Assembly (NCBI GenBank): GCA_017507005.1
Contig: JAFWBT010000002.1
Coordinates: 1 to 64,000, forward strand
Direction: 5' to 3'
DNA length: 64,000 nt
From: Clostridia bacterium
Lineage (GTDB): Bacteria; Bacillota; Clostridia; Christensenellales; Borkfalkiaceae
Shown one piece after another: positions 57,704-64,000 of this stretch (position 1 is its first letter; the number at the start of each line of letters is the position of its first letter). Made by a program: the position numbers and the translations under genes. Under the pieces are notes generated by a model, which saw only the letters and a program-made list of their open reading frames with translations, did not search any database and was not told where the DNA came from.

Positions 57704-58348
57704 ATGGAAAGAGCAGAGGAAAGAACGGGAAAATTCATCACGTTCGAGGGCTGTGACGGCTGTGGCAAAAGCACGCAGCTGCGTCTTTTTAGCGAATATT
57801 TAGAAAAAACGGGTACGCCATACATATTCACCCGTGAGCCGGGCGGCGGCAAAATCTCCGAGGCGATTCGTGAAATTTTGCTGAGTGGCAAGAACACGGA
57901 AATGACGGACGAGTGCGAGGCGCTCTTGTACGCGGCGGCGCGCGCGCAGCATTTACGCGACCGTGTGCAGCCTGCCTTGGCGTCGGGAAAGCTGGTCGTG
58001 TGCGACCGTTACGTGGATTCGTCCCTTGCCTATCAGGCATACGCGCGTGGGCTGGGCGAGGATTTCGTGCGTAAAATCAACGCGTACGCGTTGGAAAAAT
58101 ATCGCCCCGACGTGACGGTGTTTATCGACCTCACGCCCGAGGAAGCGTTTTTGCGTAAACACGGCGCGGACGAGAACGACCGTTTGGAACAGGCAGGGAT
58201 GCAATTTCATAAGCGCGTGTACGAGGGTTATAAGAAGATTGCCGAGCAAGAACCTGACCGTGTGGTGTGCGTGGACGGTAGACAGTCCGTCGAAGAGGTG
58301 TTTGCGGCGGTGTTGGCGGAATTGCGCGCGCGGAATATTTTGCAGTAA
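57704..58348 (+). CDS. tmk: Thymidylate kinase
   Basis: Phosphorylates dTMP to dTDP. The P-loop FEGCDGCGKSTQ is near 13-24, the DR(Y) motif VCDRYVDSSLAYQ near 97-109, and the lid region RKHGADENDRLE near 150. TREPGG is the dTMP-site loop. The 214 residues fit the family. The ATG at 57704 with AAGGA upstream is preferred; a GTG at 57686 overlapping the previous stop is an alternative. It lies between the yaaO-like and mntP genes; holB, which follows tmk in Bacillus, is about 34 kb away in this window. Confidence 0.96.
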   Translation: MERAEERTGKFITFEGCDGCGKSTQLRLFSEYLEKTGTPYIFTREPGGGKISEAIREILLSGKNTEMTDECEALLYAAARAQHLRDRVQPALASGKLVVCDRYVDSSLAYQAYARGLGEDFVRKINAYALEKYRPDVTVFIDLTPEEAFLRKHGADENDRLEQAGMQFHKRVYEGYKKIAEQEPDRVVCVDGRQSVEEVFAAVLAELRARNILQ

Positions 58349-58390
58349 CCGAATTTTGGAACAACGAAAGGTGAGAAAAACGGAGCGAGT

Positions 58391-58987
58391 ATGGGCGTTA
58401 TAGAGGTGTTGTTGACGGGCGTGGCGTTGTCGATGGACGCGTGCGCCGTGGGCATGACGAACGGAATGTGCAATGCGAAAATGCCGTTTAGAAAAGCGGT
58501 GTTAATCGGCGGTTTGTTCGGTTTTTTCCAGTTTTTAATGCCGCTGATTGGGTATTATATCACGGGCATCGTCGCAGGGGCGTTCTTGTCGACGTTTGAA
58601 AAAATATCGTCGTGGGTGTCGTTTATATTGCTGGCGTTCTTGGGCGGAAAAATGGTGTTCGATTGCGTGCGGGAATGGCGCGCAAAAGGCGAGGAAGCGT
58701 GCGTTTGCGAAACGGAAAAAACGCTCACCTTAGGAAAATTGCTATTGCAAGCGGTGGCAACGTCGATTGACGCGCTCGCCGTGGGTGTCGTGTTGTATAG
58801 CGAGGGCGTGACGATTGGCGCGTGGGGCGGTACGGCGATGATTGGCGTGACGACGCTGGTGCTGAGCACGGCGGCGGTGTATATCGGAAAGTTGGTAGGC
58901 AACAAACTCGCTGACAAAGCGGAATTTTGCGGCGGCTTGGTATTGATAGCTATCGGGCTGAAAATTTTAATAGAAGGCTTATTATAA
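58391..58987 (+). CDS. mntP: MntP-family manganese efflux pump (predicted)
   Basis: Membrane protein of 198 residues with six predicted helices in two related halves. The first half has VLLTGVALSMDACAVGMTNG (about 5-24) and the second LLQAVATSIDALAVGVVLY (about 117-135). Both contain the conserved S-(M/I)-D-A pair whose Asp residues are needed for Mn export in MntP. The central loop is Cys-containing (EEACVCETEK). GGAG precedes the ATG. It follows tmk by 42 bases; no Mn riboswitch fits in that gap. A terminator at 59024 closes the unit. Confidence 0.9.
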   Translation: MGVIEVLLTGVALSMDACAVGMTNGMCNAKMPFRKAVLIGGLFGFFQFLMPLIGYYITGIVAGAFLSTFEKISSWVSFILLAFLGGKMVFDCVREWRAKGEEACVCETEKTLTLGKLLLQAVATSIDALAVGVVLYSEGVTIGAWGGTAMIGVTTLVLSTAAVYIGKLVGNKLADKAEFCGGLVLIAIGLKILIEGLL

Positions 58988-59023
58988 GCGTAGTGGCTTG
59001 TGATAAGTAAGGATAAAGGAAAA

Positions 59024-59053
59024 AACGCAGGGCGAAAAAGCTCTGCTTTTTTT
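59024..59053 (+). terminator. Terminator of the yaaO-tmk-mntP unit
   Basis: GCAGGGC / GCTCTGC stem with one G-U pair, a GAAAAA loop and T7. Confidence 0.88.
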
Positions 59054-59062
59054 ATTTTGCGC

Positions 59063-59174
59063 CTACCGTGTCCGCGTTGAACGACAAAAACACCCTTTCA
59101 CATAATCTATTTATAGAAAACCCTGCACCCATGTACGCGTTGAATAGCATTACGCCCATACCGTGTCCGCGTTG
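59063..59174 (+). repeat. Three dispersed element copies upstream of the giant lipoprotein gene
   Basis: ACCGTGTCCGCGTTGAA (59063-59079), ACCCATGTACGCGTTGAA (59125-59142) and ACCGTGTCCGCGTTGAA (59158-59174). Spacings between the ATG/GTG triplets are 63 and 32 bp. The last pair has the same layout as 23503-23552. Confidence 0.88.
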
Positions 59175-59191
59175 AATTGTGTTTAAATAAT

Positions 59192-59220
59192 TTGACAATT
59201 TAGTAAAAAAATGATAAAAT
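59192..59220 (+). promoter_or_regulatory. Promoter of the giant lipoprotein gene
   Basis: TTGACA and TAAAAT with a 17-base spacer, 30 bases before the ATG; AAAGG lies between. Confidence 0.88.
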
Positions 59221-59249
59221 ATACGTAAATAATAAGAAAGGTGTTTTTT

Positions 59250-62200
59250 ATGAAACAGAGCAAAAAGTTATTATTTTCAATTCTTGGCGGTATTTCGGTG
59301 GTTTGTTTGTTATTTGGGGCGGCTTGTTCGCCTAAAAAGACGGGCAAAAAGCCTAGTAGTAACGATTTTTTGTCGGAAGAATCGGTCGGCTCGTTTAGCG
59401 ATAGCTCGGTCGAGGTGTTTATTCCCGGCGCATCAGAATCGCAAGATAGTCAAACTTCCGCGAACGACAGCGCAGTTTCGTCGGAAGAAATACATAGCTG
59501 TGATTGGCAGATTACCCGTGTCGTAACGGAGCGAGATTGCACGACGGACGGCGTGGTGGATTACGCGTGCGCGGAATGCGGCGCGGAGAGAACGCAGGTG
59601 GAAAAGGCAGGCGGCCACGCGTACGGCGATTGGATGGTGACGACGTCGTCTACCTGTTATCACGGCGGCGAAGAAGAACAAATCTGCGGCGCGTGTGGAG
59701 AGAAAAACGCTCGCCCGATTGCGCAGTTGCAACATAATTACGTCGCGATTGCGGAGAATACCGACGACACGAGAACGTATGAATGTCAGTATTGTTACGA
59801 CACGTACGTTTTGGCGACGGGCGTAAACGTAAACGAAGCGGTGCAAGATACCTATCTTTTCGACGTGGCGCAAGATTTCTCTTTCGAGATTGCGACGAGC
59901 GGCACGGAAGAAGTGATTCGCGAGAATCTTCGCATTATCGACGCGTATTTTGAGGGCACCGAATACGAAGCGCAGGCTTTGGTGAATTATACGCTCACCG
60001 ACCTTGGCGCAGGTGTTTGGCGCGTGGGCGTGGAGGACGCGTACACCGCAGGCAACACGTACGTGGCGAAAAGCCGTAACGACGTAGCTTTTCACGAGTA
60101 TACGGGCAGAAATATGTATTTTTCCATCGCCAAAGAAAACACGTCGGTGGTGGAGCTGAAAGACGGTGTTATTTTCCTGCAAACGCTGGAAAACGCCGCG
60201 CCGGGGTATTATCCCTATCAAATGACGTATTCTGATAGCTCGGAAACGTTATGGCTGGCGCTGAACAAAGCGGACGGCTTGAAGATAGGGGACGTCATTT
60301 GCGTAGGGACGGCGGAAACGCTCGAAGACGTGATGAGCGCGGGCGCGCAGGACAATCATTTCGGTAAAATCGAGAGCATACAGCAAACGGCGGACGGTAG
60401 TATGTGGCTGTTGGGCTTGTCCTGCCCTGAAATGAGTGAAATTTTCTCTGAACTGGATATTTATATGCAGGAGGAGCTGGATTTTGAAGCGGCGGGCGTG
60501 GAATTACCCGAAGAGCTGGGCGAAAAAGCAATCGAAGCGTTGTATGCGAGCGAAGATTTTGCGAAATTTTTAGGCTCGACGAGCTATGCGGCGACGCAAT
60601 ATTTAGCCTCGCGCGGCGCGGACACGAGCGTAGCCGAGCCATGCAATATACGAGAACTTGTAGATATTGACCCGGAATACTATTTCCAAGGAAATACCGT
60701 TTTCATAAAATTAAGCGGACGAGTTACGTTGCCGGTACAGCACGTGGAAGGCTTTATTGGAAATTTAGAAATCGGCTTTGAAGTTTCGTTAGAAGCGAGA
60801 TTTAAGCTGGATTTGAGTTATTACATTTATACGTTTTTTGGGTTTCCTTTTGCCACGCCGTATATGAATTTCCGTGTAACGCAGAACGATACGGTAGGTT
60901 TTAATTTTTATATTAGAATTGACGCCGACACCTCTCCTTACGAGGGTGGTTACGGCTACGTTTATAACGAAAAAGACAAGACCTATCACACGGACAAATG
61001 TGAACAAGTACGCGCGTTAAAAGAGTGGACAAAGTTTAGAAATTGTACCGAGGATGATATTTGGGCGTATAGTTTAGACGGGGAAAGCACCGCTTGTTCT
61101 GTCTGTGAGCCGTTAAAAGTGATGAGGGAGACTGCTTTTGCGGTGGATACGGAAAATAAAATATTCCATTTGATAGATTGTTCGGAAACGCAGAAGATCA
61201 ATCCAACGGAAATAAGTATTAGAAAAACGGCGAGCGTGACTTTACAAAACGAAGGCTTGAAAACGTGCGGTCTTTGTAATCCTGAAGACCGTGAAGAAAG
61301 CAAGTTCCTTGAATTTATGATGGAAGGCTTGAGAAACGGTATAGCAGATTATAGCTCCGACCTTCTTTTTAAGATGGTAGGTGCAGACACCGATTTTGAA
61401 GAAGAGTTTGATCTTTTTGTAATGCCCGTTCCAGTTCTAGGTATTTTTGAAGTTGATTTCCGCATAAATTTGGCGTTGAGCTTTGAATTCCAAGTAGCAA
61501 TGGAATATGGCTATAAAGTCTCGCAAGAGACGGTGGCGGGTATACTTGTTAATTATACCAACATCACACCCTATAGCTATTCAAAATCACCCGTGATTGA
61601 AGAGTTAGAGTTGGAATTCGTAGGGCAAATGGACTTGCGAATAGGCTTACAAACAGAGGCAGTAGCCGGCTTCGTGGGCTTAACTTCGTTCCTGAACATT
61701 GGCGCGTATGCGGAGGTGGGGTTCTATCAAAGCTCATCGGGTTTCTTGAATTATAGTTATACGCAGACGGAAGGTATCGACCTTGAGCAGGCAGCATACT
61801 ACGAGGCAGGGATATACGTTGAATGCGGTGGTTCGTTGAGACTTGTATTTATCAAACACAAAGCAGCGCTCGTCAACGAGAAATATCCTTTGGTGCATAT
61901 GGGTGTTGACAAAGCCTACTACGCCTATACCGAGCGTATTGACGAACTGTACGTGTACGGCAGCGGTGAAACGTTGTCCGCAAAGGATTTGCTCACCGTT
62001 AAATATATGGACGTCAAAACGATGAAATCGGGTACGGCAGTGTTGGATATACTTGGCAAAGACGGCTTATACACCGTTTCGTTCGCATTTGAGAAAGGCG
62101 ATTATTGTTACGTAGAAAACGGAAAAATTATGATTAAGAGTGGCGCGCCTGCCGAATTTGAGGATACCATGTACGTAACGGTGACGGGTGACACCTCTTG

Positions 62201-64000
62201 GAGCGACTATATAAAGGGCAGCTCCGTCTTCTATCTTGACACCTATGAGGTGGCGATATATTACAGCAACGAACGGCATAATTATCAAGAAGTTTCACGT
62301 GTAGAGCCTACGTGTACGACGGAGGGCTACATATATTATACGTGCGCGGACGAGGGTTGCGATAAAGAACGTACGGAAGTGCTGTCGGCAACGGGACACA
62401 CCGTTGTTACGGAAAAAAATGTTTTGCGGACTTGTGAAACGGACGGCTGGACGGAGGGCAAATCGTGTTCCGTTTGTGGAGAAATACTGCTGGAAAGACG
62501 TTTCTTGGAAAGATGGGGGCATGATATCGTGTCTTTCCCTGCAAAAGCACCTACTTGCACCGAAGTAGGCTGGAGTCCACATGAAGCTTGTTGGCATAAC
62601 GGCTGTACGATAACGACGAAAGAAGAAATTCTCGCATTAGGGCACGATTTCAGCGGTGAAAACTGTTCTCGTTGTGGAATTTCGGTTGACGAAGTATTTA
62701 CGTTTTCGTTGAACAATGATACATATACGGTGACAGGGTTAAAGGATAAAACGATAACGTCGATTGTTATTCCTTCCGTATATGAAGGCTTGCCTGTAAC
62801 AAGTATCGGCAGTGAAGTGTTTTATTGTTGCACCAACCTCACGAGCGTGGTGATACCTGATAGTGTAACGACGATTGCTTCTCATGCATTCATGGGTTGT
62901 TGTAATTTAACGAGTTTAGTAATCCCTGATAGCGTAACGAGCATTGGATATGCTGCATTTGCTTCTTGTAGCAGCCTCACGAGCGTGGTGATACCCGACA
63001 GCGTAACAAGCATTGGTGGTAATGCATTTTCTTCTTGTAGCAGCCTCACGAGCGTGGTGATACCCGACAGCGTAACGACGGTTGGTATTTATGCGTTCCA
63101 ATACTGTAGCAGCCTCACGAGCGTGGTGATACCCGACAGCGTAACGACGGTTGGTATTTATGCGTTCCAATACTGTAGCAGCCTCACGAGCGTGGTGATA
63201 CCCGATAGCGTAACAAGCATTGGGAATGGTGCGTTCTATAATTGTAGTATCCTCACGAGCGTAGTGATACCCGATAGTGTAACAAGCATTGGTGGTAATG
63301 CATTTGATTCTTGTAGCAGCCTCACGAGCGTGGTGATAGGCAACAGCGTAACGACGGTTGGTAATTATGCGTTCTATGAATGTAAAAAATTAACGGAAAT
63401 ACAGTTTAACGCCAAGAACTGCGTTGATTTTACAAATAATTCAGACATTTTCTATTTTTCAGGTGAGGATGGAGATGGAATAACCCTGACGATAGGAAAA
63501 GGCGTGGAAAGAATTCCAGCATATTTTGCAGATGCAGCCAAAATAACCAACATTATTTTTGAAGAGGGAAGCGTTTGTAAGAGCATTGGATATGCTGCAT
63601 TTGCTTCTAGCAGCCTCACGAGCGTGGGGATTGGTGACAGTGTAACAAGTATTGGCGAGCATGCGTTCGGTGGATGTAGCAGCCTCACGAGCGTGGAGCT
63701 ACCCGACAGTGTAACAAGTATTGGCGAGCATGCGTTCGGTGGATGTAGCAGCCTCACGAGTGTAGAGATACCCGACAGCGTAACAAGCATTGGCGATAGG
63801 GCGTTCTCTGAATGTAGCAGCCTCACGAGCGTGGTGATAGGGGAAGGCGTAACGAGCATTAGCAAGTATGCGTTCTATAATTGTAGTAGCCTCACGAGCG
63901 TGGATATCGGTGACAGCGTAACAACGATTGGTAATGGGGCGTTCCAATACTGTAGCAGCCTCACGAGCGTAGAGATACCCGTCAGCGTAACAAGCATTGG
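59250..64000 (+). CDS. Giant lipoprotein with Cys-rich modules and a BspA-type leucine-rich repeat domain (3' end outside the window)
   Basis: The frame stays open for the 1583 codons visible. Residues 1-25 form a signal peptide with the lipobox LLFGAAC. A Ser-rich linker follows, then Cys modules (about 90-190; DCTTDGVVDYACAECGAE), a long central region (about 200-1010) with two related segments, each with paired Cys, and a second set of Cys modules (about 1015-1145; PTCTTEGYIYYTC, APTCTEVGWSPHEAC). From about 1180 onward come LRR_5/BspA repeats of 23 residues (SVTSIGxxAFxxCSSLTSVVIPD). It is probably a surface adhesin or sensor in a gut-type bacterium. It shares its Cys modules with the lipoprotein at 23698. 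Confidence 0.88.
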   Translation, partial: MKQSKKLLFSILGGISVVCLLFGAACSPKKTGKKPSSNDFLSEESVGSFSDSSVEVFIPGASESQDSQTSANDSAVSSEEIHSCDWQITRVVTERDCTTDGVVDYACAECGAERTQVEKAGGHAYGDWMVTTSSTCYHGGEEEQICGACGEKNARPIAQLQHNYVAIAENTDDTRTYECQYCYDTYVLATGVNVNEAVQDTYLFDVAQDFSFEIATSGTEEVIRENLRIIDAYFEGTEYEAQALVNYTLTDLGAGVWRVGVEDAYTAGNTYVAKSRNDVAFHEYTGRNMYFSIAKENTSVVELKDGVIFLQTLENAAPGYYPYQMTYSDSSETLWLALNKADGLKIGDVICVGTAETLEDVMSAGAQDNHFGKIESIQQTADGSMWLLGLSCPEMSEIFSELDIYMQEELDFEAAGVELPEELGEKAIEALYASEDFAKFLGSTSYAATQYLASRGADTSVAEPCNIRELVDIDPEYYFQGNTVFIKLSGRVTLPVQHVEGFIGNLEIGFEVSLEARFKLDLSYYIYTFFGFPFATPYMNFRVTQNDTVGFNFYIRIDADTSPYEGGYGYVYNEKDKTYHTDKCEQVRALKEWTKFRNCTEDDIWAYSLDGESTACSVCEPLKVMRETAFAVDTENKIFHLIDCSETQKINPTEISIRKTASVTLQNEGLKTCGLCNPEDREESKFLEFMMEGLRNGIADYSSDLLFKMVGADTDFEEEFDLFVMPVPVLGIFEVDFRINLALSFEFQVAMEYGYKVSQETVAGILVNYTNITPYSYSKSPVIEELELEFVGQMDLRIGLQTEAVAGFVGLTSFLNIGAYAEVGFYQSSSGFLNYSYTQTEGIDLEQAAYYEAGIYVECGGSLRLVFIKHKAALVNEKYPLVHMGVDKAYYAYTERIDELYVYGSGETLSAKDLLTVKYMDVKTMKSGTAVLDILGKDGLYTVSFAFEKGDYCYVENGKIMIKSGAPAEFEDTMYVTVTGDTSWSDYIKGSSVFYLDTYEVAIYYSNERHNYQEVSRVEPTCTTEGYIYYTCADEGCDKERTEVLSATGHTVVTEKNVLRTCETDGWTEGKSCSVCGEILLERRFLERWGHDIVSFPAKAPTCTEVGWSPHEACWHNGCTITTKEEILALGHDFSGENCSRCGISVDEVFTFSLNNDTYTVTGLKDKTITSIVIPSVYEGLPVTSIGSEVFYCCTNLTSVVIPDSVTTIASHAFMGCCNLTSLVIPDSVTSIGYAAFASCSSLTSVVIPDSVTSIGGNAFSSCSSLTSVVIPDSVTTVGIYAFQYCSSLTSVVIPDSVTTVGIYAFQYCSSLTSVVIPDSVTSIGNGAFYNCSILTSVVIPDSVTSIGGNAFDSCSSLTSVVIGNSVTTVGNYAFYECKKLTEIQFNAKNCVDFTNNSDIFYFSGEDGDGITLTIGKGVERIPAYFADAAKITNIIFEEGSVCKSIGYAAFASSSLTSVGIGDSVTSIGEHAFGGCSSLTSVELPDSVTSIGEHAFGGCSSLTSVEIPDSVTSIGDRAFSECSSLTSVVIGEGVTSISKYAFYNCSSLTSVDIGDSVTTIGNGAFQYCSSLTSVEIPVSVTSI
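62800..64000 (+). repeat. BspA-type leucine-rich repeats, 69-base units
   Basis: About 15 units of 69 bases built on AGCCTCACGAGCGTGG and GACAGCGTAACAAGC. Two neighbouring units, 63042-63110 and 63111-63179, are identical. One non-repeat insert lies at about 63385-63580. Confidence 0.95.

Noticed and set aside
63452..63947. Repetitive minus-strand frames over the leucine-rich repeats
   Set aside because: They simply mirror the 69-base periodicity of the plus-strand LRR gene.
62800..64000. CRISPR-like or minisatellite reading of the 69-base repeats
   Set aside because: The units are in frame with the lipoprotein and encode canonical BspA-type repeats.

Overview
The window reads as the chromosome of a spore-forming, Gram-positive bacterium of the class Clostridia, probably an uncultured gut-type lineage. 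Evidence: a GerA/GerB/GerC germinant receptor operon, YyaC, a SpoIVFA/SpoIVFB pair, a PdaB-like deacetylase, Firmicutes-type neighbourhoods (holB-ricT, yaaO-tmk, trmN6-rsmI, lon-ysxC, rpmH-rnpA-yidD-yidC-jag) and many sigma-A promoters with near-consensus boxes and 17-base spacers. Base composition looks roughly balanced. I see no transposase, prophage, CRISPR array, tRNA or rRNA gene.

Layout. 1-9.6 kb: the 3' end of gap, glycerophosphodiesterase, Zn-peptidase, rsmI/trmN6, the germinant receptor operon and a DUF4886 hydrolase. 9.6-10.1 kb: a dense array of DnaA boxes. 10.2-13.4 kb: CvpA, YyaC, a preQ1-riboswitch-controlled QueT transporter and a membrane protein. 13.4-19.2 kb: jag, yidC, yidD, rnpA, rpmH, dnaN and a YoqJ-like gene, all leftward. 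19.2-19.7 kb: a second DnaA-box array with an AT-rich segment and TAG-trinucleotide repeats, the best oriC candidate. 19.7-33.8 kb: rsmG, an HTH membrane protein, holB-ricT, a Cys-module lipoprotein, clpX, clpP, tig, rqcH, a CsoR-like repressor with a DMT transporter, and a divergent HTH/membrane-protein switch. 33.8-50.3 kb, mostly leftward: a DMT transporter, rpmA/rplU, ysxC/lon, a BY-kinase with its Wzz-like partner, RNase G, SpoIVFA/SpoIVFB, an ECF sigma factor with a small membrane partner, a nuclease-like protein, an SSB-like protein and PdaB. 50.4-64 kb, rightward: an Lrp regulator with an aminotransferase, greA-lysS, a membrane protein, yaaO-tmk-mntP, and a very large leucine-rich-repeat lipoprotein that runs off the end.

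The signal not explained by genes is a short dispersed element of about 17-20 bp, core RTGTACGCGTTGAA, usually preceded by ACC or GGGGGC. About 28 copies are visible. They lie between genes, inside reading frames without breaking them (typically encoding Gly-Gly-Met-Tyr-Ala-Leu-Asn-like peptides), and at gene starts, where they appear to supply the ATG. Several intergenic copies are paired 32 bp apart. Other small repeat families (a GATGCAACGG hairpin that abuts stop codons, a TCATTGCGAGCG repeat and a hairpin/TTCACT array) are also present.

How the genes work together: much of the window is replication, translation and protein quality control (dnaN, holB, rsmG, rsmI, greA, lysS, rpmA, rplU, rpmH, rnpA, tig, clpP, clpX, lon, rqcH). 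It is interleaved with sporulation/germination genes and with surface lipoproteins built from shared Cys-rich modules.
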